A stretch of 64,000 nt of DNA from Trichoplax sp. H2 (taxonomy: Eukaryota > Placozoa > Uniplacotomia > Trichoplacea). A program made the translations under genes and the position numbers. Where the stretch lies: NCBI GenBank assembly GCA_003344405.1, contig NOWV01000018.1, forward strand, positions 310,001-374,000. The letters run 5' to 3'. The notes beneath the pieces are model-generated. The model was not told where the DNA came from, ran no database searches, and saw only the letters and a program-made list of their open reading frames with translations. Shown in pieces: positions 12,392 to 24,066 of the stretch (within the stretch, counting starts at the first letter, position 1; every line of letters starts with the position of its first letter).

Positions 12392-13967
12392 TATGTTGTG
12401 ATTTTATTTCAACCAAAAAAATGCTCGGTCGGCAATCAAAAAGAATTGTAATCAACAAAATTGAAAGTCTATTGCTTGACTTTTCGGTGCAGATTGATAG
12501 GATTGAATTGCTGGTCAGGGCAATGCTCGAATCGACTAGGTTTACTATAGTCTGCTGGAGGCGATGATTCTTTGCGAATAAAAATGAGCAAAGTAACCTC
12601 TAGCTTAATCAGGAAAAAATAGCTTTATCCTTACAAATGTCTAATTAACCACGTGCAGTTGATCATTGACCGTTTATGTTTGGTTTGATGACGTGGAATT
12701 GAAATAACCTCGAAAATTATATTTATTTAACCCTCTTCACAGTGTGACATCTAACCCTAACCGAATTGTTTATTTGTTAAGATCTTCCGACCTATTATTA
12801 TTTTTATCACCTTTGTCGTTAGGGTAAGCGTTCTATTTATATATCAGGTCAATGGATTGTGATTTTTCTTGGAAAGTCGAGATCATTAAGCGGATATATT
12901 GTACCGTATAATCAACTGGAATATATTAGAGTAAAAAGATTGCTGAGCTATTATCTTCGATAGTGTATAGTACATGTATATTGTATAAATTCAATTTTCG
13001 AACGTGGACGAAAAAGGTATTCTGAAGAAAGACCTGTCCAGTTACTGACATGAATGAGCTGACGGCGTCATATTAAACAGACAAATAAAAACATAAAGAA
13101 AACGGGGCTGTGGTGTTGTTCTGATTAAAGTAAAGTTTAATTCTGGGGGCTAGTGCATTTCGTGTCATGACTGTCAGTTTGTCACGGGTGTCGTTGGAGA
13201 CAACTACAAGGTAAAATCGAAAACGGAGAGAACGCGCAGATTCCAATCTTCACTTTTGTTAATTTTCAATATTACGGATTTATATATATATGTCCAGAAT
13301 ATTCTTTTATAAATAATCTCATGTAGCGTATTAAATTTGATAAGCAATTTGCTGTATACAGTACTGTAAAGTATATTTTAATGATAGCAAATGGACGATA
13401 AAAATCGTTGGTTAAAAAAACCAAAGCCAGCTTATTGTGATTAATTCCGAACAGCCAACAGTATTTTTTGTTGCTCGTCACTTGGACGCTGAATGCTAGG
13501 AGATCAATGTTGTACTTAACTTAATGAGAAGCAAATATTAATCCGTATATGATAAAACAGTCTGCTCTTAAACGGATATAGATTTTAAAAGGACTGGTGA
13601 TAGAGGTGTTGTTGCCTAAAAAAAAAAGGTTCAATCGTCCATTTTTATCCTCTAAATACAGATCTTTACAAACAGCTCGTTAATTTCCCTTGAATCATGC
13701 CGCGTTAATTTACTTCGGCAATTTCATTTCTCGAATCCCTGAAGCGAGCAGTGTAATATCATGGGTTTGTTAATAAAAATTAGATCACGAACGGATACCT
13801 ACGCAAGCACTTGTTAATTAATAAAATGGATATTAAGATTTTATTCACCGAGTAAACGAGGAACGCCCATCATCGGAATTATATATCATACATACGCATA
13901 GATTGAGTTATCGAAGTATTGTACACTACAAAACCATAATCTAATTATTGATGGCTCTAGGAGGCAC
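12392..13967. other. Intergenic stretch
   Basis: No gene recognised. A somewhat GC-richer patch lies near 13040-13210 without coding features. A two-copy telomere-like motif (CTAACCCTAACC) at about 12751 is too short to mean anything. Confidence 0.45.
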
Positions 13968-14061
13968 GGACTACTCGAGAAATTCCTTCCCCCAATCGCT
14001 CTATTAATTACAATAAAGGGGATAGAGATAGGCAGGCAGGGAAAAATTTCTCGAGTAGTCC
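13968..14061. repeat. Perfect 17-bp inverted repeat with about 60-bp spacer
   Basis: The left arm GGACTACTCGAGAAATT (13968-13984) and its exact reverse complement (14045-14061) enclose a 60-base spacer. This could be the hairpin of a tiny terminal-inverted-repeat element or a cruciform. No transposase and no clear target-site duplication are seen. Confidence 0.7.
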
Positions 14062-16189
14062 ATGCAGGAGATCGGATATATCACAGAAATTATCTGTTTA
14101 CAATATGGAGCCTTCACAACATCAGTTGTTTGTACGGTATGGGTCCGTTCGCCGTCCCATTTCTGTCTACTTCAAGGGACGAGAATTTTTGGTTTAAAAG
14201 TCCCTGACAAGCAAAAGAAAACACATGATTGCTGAGATTATACAATATGATACTGGCAGCTTGTTCGATGAAAATCTTGTTTTTAAAGTGTCATATGGAA
14301 GTCCAATTCGATTGGTGTTCTTCTAGTCTTCTACTGTTCGACAGTATAGAAATAGGGACTACGAACCATAGAAGTAAAAAGAAAAATCTTTTCCTTTTAT
14401 CTCTATGCTACCAACAGACGAGAGAGACTTTGCATAGAACGAAAATTTACTACACAACGCCTTAGAGACTAAACTCTAAAGTAATTAACCCTCACTGCTA
14501 TTCAAATCAAGATTGTAAAAGCTTTGACTTTATAATACTAATGATTGATTGCCATCTACTGTAGTCCAATTCTATGGTTACTTATTGTTAATATGATTGA
14601 TGTATTTATTTATTTCGTACTAAATGTTTAAACCAGGGTATGCTTGGCGATTAGATCTCTACGTTCTGAAAAAGATAAAAAATTGACTGTAGTGAGACTG
14701 CCCATTGTCGCTACTGTCCTCCTCTTTGAGTTTGTATGCATGGGTGTGTTAAATGTACAATTCAATTTAGGCTTCCAAGCTAATAACATAACTAATTCTC
14801 CAATATTTAACTTATTAAGTATATTATTACTGTACATATATATTTGCTGTACTTACAGTCTAAACTGCTGCTACTTTACTCACATTAGATTGATGATGAT
14901 TACCAGTGTAAGATAATCATTTCATTTTTACAATCTATAGCCGGTAAATGACATTTCACACTTTAAATATAACCTACTACACACCACTGATTCTACCGTA
15001 TTCAGATCTTAATGTCTTAATGCTAACGTATTAGAGCACATCGTTTGCCGCTGCAATTAATGCGATCTCTATTAGGCTTAATACTTGCAAACAAACCAGG
15101 CACCAATTTTACAACCAAAATCAAGTGTAGTTTCCACGTCTTCAATTAATTAAATACCTTTACTAGAGTTAAATCATATTTCAGAATTCTAAATTTCTAA
15201 TAGCCGAAGGTACTACAATTTCAGTCATCAATAATGCGATAATCACAATTTTACTACCTCTGTGATCATGATTGCCGTGTTTTTTTAACAATTTTAAAAT
15301 CATTGTGTGAAAATTCTAAACTGATAGTTAACTTGTTAAAATTACTTATGACACTGACACCTGTTATAATGCTATAGTTCACTGCAACATGATCCCCTAC
15401 GAAATCTGTTAGCATCTCATCTAAACTGCTACTTCAATCGCCTGTTGTTTCCAGCCTATTCTCTACGATAAAGGCTACATTACTCAGCAAGTTATTCCTA
15501 AGAATTATATGCAATCGCGAATAATTAGTACTTATTGGATGAACCTAAAACCAAGAAACACTATTGATCTTCACATAATTTCTATATTTGTAAACTGCAA
15601 CACAGCTGCGACTATACTTTATGCAAACGTTTGTCTAAATTACTTTAAATTGTAATCGAAGTTACATTTTGTGTTACTATAGTACTTGGCGTATGATGGA
15701 CAGAACCACTAATTTAACCACTTAATGTTGTCTACAGTTTTAAAATGTAAAGTTAAAGTGACTTACACAAAATGATAGATCCATTATTATTGGGTGTCCT
15801 CGCTTCGACACATATCATTTATTAATAACAAAATCTTTTTACTGTCGATATTGCATTAAAACTACTTTAAACCGTTTTCTGCGCTGCAAATAATTCATAT
15901 TCGAATTAAGATAACTGATGTCAGCACGGCTAAGTATAGGGGTAAAGCAGCAAAAATAACTTTGACAAACTGAACTTTAATAAACAATTTCTCTAAAATC
16001 ACTTCCATTTGTATCAAAGATAGGTGATATCAAACATATCCAGTTGCCGTTAAGTAACAATGACTTCCATAACTGAGCTTAAACAATTTTCTAAAGTTAC
16101 ATAACACTTTGCCTGTGCACTGCATCACATCAAGAAATTCTACTAACAGGATACAGTTTTCAAACTTGTTTACCTTTGATAATTTTAAA
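14062..16189. other. Intergenic AT-rich stretch with weak ORFs
   Basis: A plus-strand frame at about 14641-14916 is hydrophobic (with VATVLLFEFVCMGVL) and could be a stray membrane segment. No splice-linked partner or start context supports a gene. The rest shows no feature I recognise. Confidence 0.4.
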
Positions 16190-19100
16190 TTAGTAGCGAA
16201 TTGCTTCTATATCATCTTCAGTACTATTACAATAACTGTCTCTCAACCGGTAAAGTATGCGTTTACTTAATGGCATTTACAAGATAATTTATTTTTTTTT
16301 AATTCTCCCAGTTTCCAGAAACTTACGAAATTTTGCTACGTCGGGTCCTTTGTCACCATATCCACGATAATATTCCATCGTGGTATCAATCGCATCCAGC
16401 ACTAGATCATCAATGAAATTCAGTTACCATTATAATATAGTTTACATAGCATAATTACGTACGAAAAGTAACTATTATTCCAGAAATGAATGCGTTGAGG
16501 TGGCTGTAGTACGCAAACCTTAGTTTAATTTATAGTTAATAGAAACATACCATCACCTTTGAGCTTTTTCTTTAACTTGGGTAATTGCTACAATAAGCGT
16601 ATAACCAAGAAAAAGGTGCGAATTATATATGAATTATATTCAAAACATAAACCCTGTATTTTAGCATCCTTGACCATGTGCATTTTATCAGATGTTATAC
16701 ATAAATACAAACGATAAAGGAACGTATCCTTTTCCTATACAAGTATGACTGGTATAAACTGGGATACAAAGAAGGTATATAATGCTGAAACAGACATTTG
16801 CACTAACAGATGACAATTACTTGTCATGAATGCCCTTCGATTTAAAAATGATATCTTTATAACTACAAGATTTTAATATTTAGCAACGAATGACATTTGA
16901 TCAAAGACATCGAGATATGGAGTTTATATATATAACATATTGATGATAACTTCAGACGTCAGTATTATGCGACTATGAAATCATATGAAATCATTTCAAA
17001 TATTTTAGGCAGTTCACTAGAATGTAAACTTGTAATTGCACATTATACTGTAAAGGGTAACTAACCTTGCATTTTTGAACAATCACGTTCAATGCTAGTA
17101 ATAAGTACTTAATAACCTGGGAACATCATAATATTTAGTATAAATAGTAAGAAGATAAGAAAACTTTCATATGTCGAAAACAATATATCCTACGTTGCAT
17201 ACTAATCTAAGAATGCGTATAATTTTCAGTGCTTAGATTGAATTTAAAATTCATTGTGGGTTAATATGGACGGTAAGGAATCGGTACTGACCTCGTAGTC
17301 GTGGCATCCCGTGATTAATTCGCAAGCTTCCTTAAAGACATTTTCTCGTTTAATCAACTCATTAACCTATCAAGGTACATTAATTTATACACTTTGCTAT
17401 AAGAGATTAGAGATTATCAACATAGTTTACGTTTAATGTCATATTTGGCTAGCAATATATCTAACTTGTTTATTAGTTCCACAAACGACGATTGTATGGA
17501 ATACTTCTGTAGGCGGATGAAAATGCTCACAGGTCTTTTTAAAATATCAAAGTTTTATTAAAGACGGAAGGTAATTAATTTACTGTTACCGAAATTGAAA
17601 ACTATAAGTGCTCCTTAAAACGTACCACATCTATCCAGGAGAAGATAAACGGCACTACATCATTAACAATGAGCTTCTACAATAGTAAGTAGTTATCATA
17701 ATCAAATTTTTGTAGAGATCAAGATTGAACTTAAGTTAACTACAGTAACATAACGTAGATATTTTCACACACAATGCATAGATTAGCTAACCTGAATCAT
17801 GTTGTTATTATAACGAGCCAAGTTGTTGAGAAAGATAAACAGATGCTGCAAGAAAGTAAATTTGGTATAAAATGATCGCAGCATCATAATAAAAAGGAAA
17901 ATCATTTATTAAAGAATGCTGTGATATTTGTTTAAACATTAACTAGTCAAAATTACATCACAAAAAGTTCGGCCTTCCCAATATTCAATTGCATACAAGT
18001 TGCAGATAACATGATCGATTAAACCATCAATATTCGCTATAAACTGTAACAATTTCGCAAAAAGAGAAGGTATGACTTTATGTACTAAAATTTTAAAAAT
18101 TTTAACCTGCTACTTGACATCGTAATAGTGGTATTATACCTGTTGCTGTTTCCGGTCTTTTACGTGTGTAAATATGGTTGTCAAAGTCAGCAATGCCTGA
18201 TCCTATCAGAGGATTGCCGATACAAGTAAAAGATCAGTTATAAGTTATATTTGTTTGATAATATGAATATAGAGGCAGACTTACATGCAGCTGAAGATCC
18301 ATAGTCTTTAATATCTCAAATATGCGGTGACAAGGTATGGAAGCTAGAGCTTGCTGTTTAAGGTCATATCAAAAAAATAAAAAATTGACATACGAGTAAA
18401 CAATATGCAGACTGTGTATCCTAGTCATTTTGCATAGTATATCAATGAGATTTATTCTAGTTATTTGATATTGTGGCAAACAAATACAAACAACAAGCAC
18501 CATTTTCATGCATAATCGCAAGGTTTGGTTTATAACTATCACCACACCCTTATATCTTTTTTCGTATGTTGTAATCTTATTCCGTGTGCATCAAAGGTTA
18601 GCAGCTCTTGACTTTCTTCGCTTAAAAAGCTTATAATTTTTAACACGCTACTCAAGACCTATCGATAGAATCGGTTAAGAAAATTAGCTTGTAAAGTACG
18701 TATAGCATTGCAATATAATGTAATTAATTGAAACCATTGCGATATTATCTGTAGTATAAAGGTTACCACAATGTCTTCTGACTGTAACAAAACATACACT
18801 GCATTCATCAGCTTTGAATAGAAAGAAAGCATTGGAGGTTTAAGTTGGCGTATTAACATTGGTAAATCATCTTTCGTAATGGTTTTAAAGAGATCATTTC
18901 ATTTCTTTATGCAGCTAACCTCGACAATGTTATTTCTTATGGCATTGCGATAGGCTTCAGTGGTATGCCTATAATAACATTTCGTGCATTTCTTCAAAAG
19001 CGCGGCAGCCTCTCGAAGGTATGGTAGCTATTTCAGATTAAGAGGAAAATAAGCATAAAAATTGGATTCAATAGATCTTTTTAGTATTAGCATAAGTATA

Positions 19101-21133
19101 CGCTTGCACCATTCTTTCTAAAGTTACAGCTTTAGTTATTTCCCGAATGATTTCGCAGTCAAACACCATTTCTTGATCTGCTAAATTAACATCATACTTA
19201 ATTCGCTGAGAATGTAAAGTCTTGTGTAAGATACGAAATTATCGTCACAGATGCATTATTGAGCTTTCAAATATCGGATACTGTAGTTGTTTAAAATAAA
19301 GTAAAAATTTCATGTTTCTTTACCGGAGACAATATAGCTTTTTAAGACCTTGAATGCTGCCTCACCCAGTTGGTCAAATGGAGATGAAAAGAAGTTTATG
19401 AACATTACAATATCATCGCGAAGTCTTTCTTCTGCTTAGTAAAATAAGAAGATTAGCATTCATGTTTTAAAACCACATACGATACGAAATGTTCAAATTA
19501 TGTATCATATTCGTATTCACCTTGCAACGGTTTCGTGTAATAAAATATCAGCCAAACATGAGTTTGGTCATCAAGGCAAACCATGCATTTCATCAGTTCT
19601 AATTTAAGTTCAATACTATACAGAAGCATTTTGTCGTTTAGCGCTACATGCAAGACATATCAAGTGTTTATGTATCCCAAGATGAAGCTACTGTTAATTG
19701 CTCTATTGTGTCTTCAGTGCTGTCGAGCTTTACCTATCGCTCTTTCGGATTAATTTCAACAACTCTTCCGTAATTTCATCCCTAAGAAATATTTTATAAT
19801 AATTTAGTGATACATTTCAGTTATAAATTACTAATTGGTTTCAATCAAAGGGAATAATCTACAAGTATTAAAAGACCTAAGAAAGTCGTAAGAAATTCTA
19901 AAGTCCAAAGCAGCTTTTCGGATGACCCTGCTGTTTCAATTAAGGCCGTTAGTAATTTATCCAGAAGGAATCGTGTAATATTGACGATATTCTATGCGAG
20001 CATAAATATTGTAAATCCTATAGTTAACTGTAACCACGAGACAGGTAATGCTAACATCATCTTCCTGGTACATTATTGAATCTGCTTAAGTTAAGATTAA
20101 TCAAACACTGAATTGCTTACCGATTCCCACAGAAGGGCTCTTTAAACACATGATCGTTACATAGTTGTACAATTTGTCTAATGGTGGCGTATAAATTAAG
20201 AATCTGTTTAATTTCACTACAAGTGAAATAATTGCTCAACCTCATACTTACGGTAAGGTATTAAGGCGAGAGATGATATCTTTGTGTGATGGCGATGTCT
20301 GTAAAGTCTTTTTAATGCGGTGGCAAAGTGTAAATAAAAAAATATGAGTAACTTGTAGCAGTTTGGAGGATAAAAAATACTTCATTATTATAGTATATAC
20401 TGTTTAGGTACGCTCAGTATTTTCTTTATCCGCATTTGCAGCTGTAACAAAACAGATTGAAAAATACATCATTTTAGTATTTTCCTTTCATACTATCGTT
20501 TACCTTGGTGACCAAGTCGAATTCATCCAATAAGTAATCCTAAGAAAAATGAATATGACGATGATAATTACTACTTTATGATCATGCACTAAAGCAGGAT
20601 CATCGATATACGGCGCAAGTACGTTTAAAGCAAGTGGATAGTTATTAATTTCAAGTTTAAATCTACTATAACAGCAACGAGCATATTTTAGATGAGGATG
20701 GATAACTTGGCAATACTGTAAATGAAAAATACGGAGTTAACTACATATTGGATATTTCCCTTCTTCAAAAAGAGCAAACTACGGGCACAATAATGCTAAC
20801 AGCCTACACAGCTTTCTCTAGCTGATTGCTTCTATTCTCTGTGTTTATTATTGGCCCTGAATTCAGTTTCTATACTGTACTGTCATTAGTCAATCATGAT
20901 TAATAACATTCGTATATATCCTATACCTTGGTGATATCTTGTTCTTGGTTATTATCATCACAAAGGTAGCTCGCTTCTATCCATGAATTATTTTTGTAGA
21001 AGGTACGACAAAAATCAGAATCAAAGATGTAGGTAATACCATCGCTATCAAAATCGAGATCATCCTCAGTCAAGTCGCTCATGGAATCGCCTGATTCTTG
21101 ACCAGCCATATCTTCTGCCTCGTCTTCAAACAT
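16190..21133 (-). CDS. Unrecognised multi-exon helical-repeat (HEAT/ARM-like) protein with acidic N-terminus
   Basis: I do not recognise the family. Exons on the minus strand: 20927-21133, 20504-20539, 20412-20441, 20252-20379, 20121-20216, 19877-about 19960, 19734-19781, 19521-19615, 19324-19434, 19110-19180, 18920-19027, about 18764-18859, 18285-18353, 18140-18202, 17792-17845, 17292-17366, 16551-16587, 16327-16401, 16190-16215 (stop). The start ATG at 21133 opens a very acidic stretch (SDLTEDDLDFDSD). Downstream segments are amphipathic helices such as GEAAFKVLKSYIVS and HLFIFLNNLARY. The end is ...DVAKFHDIEAIRY. From exon 19734 leftward nearly all junctions agree in phase. Exceptions are around the 19877 exon, where a one-base indel is suspected, and between 18920 and 18859. 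A decayed copy lies at 6483-6768 and a first-exon fragment at 31534-31790. Probably a soluble scaffold-like protein; function not inferred. Confidence 0.6.
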
Positions 21134-21320
21134 CTTGCTGCTTGATTTACTGAATAAGTTGATGTTTCGAAAGCATTGATTGAGATCGGTCGATCAGCAA
21201 TGCAACTACTGCATAAATCGTTCCTATTGTCAATCTAAATGTAATAAAAAGGAATACTCAACATATTGACAACTGTACCTTTCGGTCGTAGAGCAATATG
21301 CGCCAATTAAGTTGATATTA
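21134..21320. promoter_or_regulatory. Possible divergent promoter interval
   Basis: About 190 bp separates the ATG at 21133 (minus) from a possible plus-strand coding start near 21321. No TATA or other named element was identified; the call rests only on head-to-head layout and is weak. Confidence 0.2.
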
Positions 21321-21594
21321 TGATGACAGATGAAGAAGAGCAGTTTAAATGCTTCAGCTAGTTATCGCAGTATTCCTATCTTTCCGGTTCAGAGTAATCC
21401 CCACTAACGGTGTTGATGTTGTCAATTTTAATGAAGAAGTGATTGATAAAGCATTAGAAGATTTCTCCAACCTATTCCCCGTTTGAAAATCGTACCAAGA
21501 TCGAAATGCTCAACGAGGCAAATATGGAAATGTCTAAATCAGCAACCGCGAGTACTTGCGCCAAAATGATGTTGTTTACGGCAAATCAACGAGG
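21321..21594 (+). pseudogene. Possible degenerate coding fragment, unrecognised
   Basis: Plus-strand frames look coding but do not join cleanly. A start reads MMTDEEEQFKCF, a second stretch reads NFNEEVIDKALEDFSNLF, then after a one-frame shift comes FENRTKIEMLNEANM...ending at AACGAG before GTAACA (a possible donor near 21593). The residue mix is acidic and helical, unlike random AT-rich sequence. No later exons were found downstream. It could be a broken gene, or 5' exons of a gene I failed to extend. Confidence 0.3.
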
Positions 21595-21889
21595 TAACAG
21601 GGCACAAACCTGAAAGGGAAGGAGTGAAATAGGCTAGATATCTGTTGGATGCCACTTTCGTATTGGCCAAACTCCAGCCACGTGCGGCACGAGTAGACAC
21701 GAGTAGTAGCATGTGCACTTGTGCAGTTTTCCATGCAGTCTGTGATGGAAGTAAGAGCTAAAAGTAATTGCTTTTTCTTTCCTACTGCAGTATACATACT
21801 GCCAAGCAGGATGGCAAGTTTCCGAGATTGTATACCGGTGTATGCTAAAGCCAGTTTTCTCTCGTTACCTTGAGGGGAAAATGTCCTTT

Positions 21890-22180
21890 TCTTCTTTACT
21901 TTTTACGCCCTGATCGGACACTTTACCAATAATAGTATAAACTATCCTAGTCTTAAACCTCTTTCTATAAATCTATAAATGTTCGGTATTGAAGGAAAGA
22001 AAAAAGTGTATTCGTCTTCCCTCTATGACCTGACCTAGGACTTGTCCAATAAACTAATTCCTCTTGTCTATTAATTCTACCAATATTCAGATGAAAGAAA
22101 AATGTGTAGCCATTCCCTCTATGGCGTGACCAAATGACGAGGACTTCTCGAATAAACTGCAGTATTTCCTCTTTCTAGTG
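21890..22180. repeat. Degenerate tandem repeat of about 100 bp
   Basis: Two good copies and one weak copy. The shared core reads GAAAGAAAAAWGTGTA, then TTCCCTCTATGRCSTGACC, GGACTT, TCRAATAAACT and TTTCCTCTT. Non-coding. Confidence 0.5.
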
Positions 22181-22389
22181 TTAGATTAGAATGGTTTTAT
22201 CCAGATGGCGTCGGTCTGACATGGGCAGACTACCAATCTCCAGGGTACTCTTAAAAATGAGAGAGGGGATAAAAAGTGATGGGAACATTTTATAAATTGA
22301 TTATGACATGATGTCACAGACATGTTGTCGAAGAATAGGAGTAATAGGACCTATGGCGTTGAGATAAATATTGATGACATTGAAGTAAA

Positions 22390-22650
22390 GAGCGTAAACA
22401 TAGAAGGAAGCTAGAGAAATGTCCAAAAATATAGACAAATTCGGAAATTTGGCCAAATAGTGGCAAGAAGTTGGAACTTGTTGCCTATTCTTTATTAGAG
22501 ATGTTAATGGTACAGTATAGAGAAATTAAGGAATTGAATGAAATAGATGGTAGGAAATTGTCACTCGTTAATTATTCGTTATAGGAGATGTTAACGATAT
22601 AGAGAAATTAGGCAATTTAGTGAAATAGAATGGAATATACTGTACGGATA
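22390..22650. repeat. Degenerate tandem repeat around a GAAATTAGG core
   Basis: About three copies of roughly 90 bp share TATAGAGAAATTARG, AATTTRGTGAAATAG and AGAGATGTTAAYG, e.g. near 22440, 22525 and 22600. A related segment (GATAGAAATATTTATAGATTGATTATGAYATGAT in two pieces) occurs near 22270 and 22750. Confidence 0.45.
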
Positions 22651-24066
22651 ATATTTAACTTTAGCTGTTTAATATTTATTTATTGAAGTTTATTAGAAAG
22701 GTAGTACTGCCATTGTTACAATAGCAGCCTACACCAATTCGCTAGGATAAAATAGAGATAGAAATATTTATAGATTGATTATGATATGATATTCTTGGAT
22801 ATTGGCCTATCCAGATGCAGAATCTAATGCAGTAGACAGTGGTTGAATTTAACGGAAGGAGCGAAAGTGTTTAGTATAGCCATCCAGTGTAATAGATTGT
22901 TTGCGAGATATTTCAATTTTTTGGCTAGTCAATCACTTGAGCAGAAGTTGTTGCCACATTTAATCGATCTCTTTTAAGAAACGGCCATTACGATTCTATG
23001 AAATGTTGCTTCTCCTCAATTTCAGTCATAACTGCATACAGCGAAACTTTGGTTGTTTATCAAAACTTATCATTATCAAGAAGAGGGAAGAGAGGGAGAG
23101 GAGTATACGATGGAAAAAGGATAACATTTATACTTGAGTAGTCCCTGTCATTATTCTGCACTAAAAGTTTTCCGAAGAGATCACTGCTTTTCCTGTGGAG
23201 TGGATACGTGTATGTAGCTGTGTAATTTATTTTTCAGTGAGCACAAGGTGCTGGAACTATTTTTTTCACTACAATTCATCAGGTAAATTGGCTTACACAA
23301 ACACATACAACTACTCCATCATACGAGTACTGTATACCAGAAGAATGTAATACTTTGCGACTGGAATTAGCACAGATCTATCTACGCTAGTAACTGTACA
23401 AATAGCATCGCAGTCAGTGTTGGGATCCTTAGTCTTACAGCATTTCACAATAAAGCAAAGTCGCGTCTTAGTTGCGTTTGGTTTACACTTTTTTTAGTTA
23501 CAGTTAACTATGATTGCTGACAACGTGCTGGGCAAGGAGGGAATGAAAAACCGAAGAAAAAGAGCCTAACCGCATTTTTATAACATTTCGAACATTGAGA
23601 GCGGTAATTTCCTGTTTCATATTACAACATACGAACATTGATATACAGTACTGTAATGATAAACTACATTTTAGGTATCAAGATGCAGTTTATGTAGTTT
23701 GAACTAAAATTTATTGTTAGTGAAGAAGCTACTCATATAACCTTGGGTAAGTTTAGTCAATCACATTTTATTTAAAGAAACATCACATCCAATTTAAAGA
23801 AACATCACATCGATTACTCCTTATAGTTAAAAGTCTATTTTAAGTAGTTCAGTCTTCGTCAATTTTTAGCATGATATTTAGAAGTTGCACCAAATACCAT
23901 CTACAGTAGTGAATTTACGAAGCTGAAGCTATTAAGAAAGTTGCTGACAACTTTTTTAAACGATGAATAAGAAAGTTTAAAATACTAATAGCAATGAAAA
24001 TTATCTAGATGGATGTAGACCTTATACGCCTTTGCACGAGTAGGATATGCAAAACCAAATAAGAAG
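22651..24066. other. Intergenic stretch
   Basis: No gene recognised. The 3' flank of the lipoxygenase gene lies at the right end. Confidence 0.4.

Noticed and set aside
12751-12762. Telomere-like CTAACCCTAACC
   Set aside because: Only two units; expected by chance in AT-rich DNA and not an interstitial telomere array.
14641-14916. Hydrophobic 90-codon plus-strand ORF
   Set aside because: Both strands are open here, there is no ATG in good context and no splice partners; likely chance.
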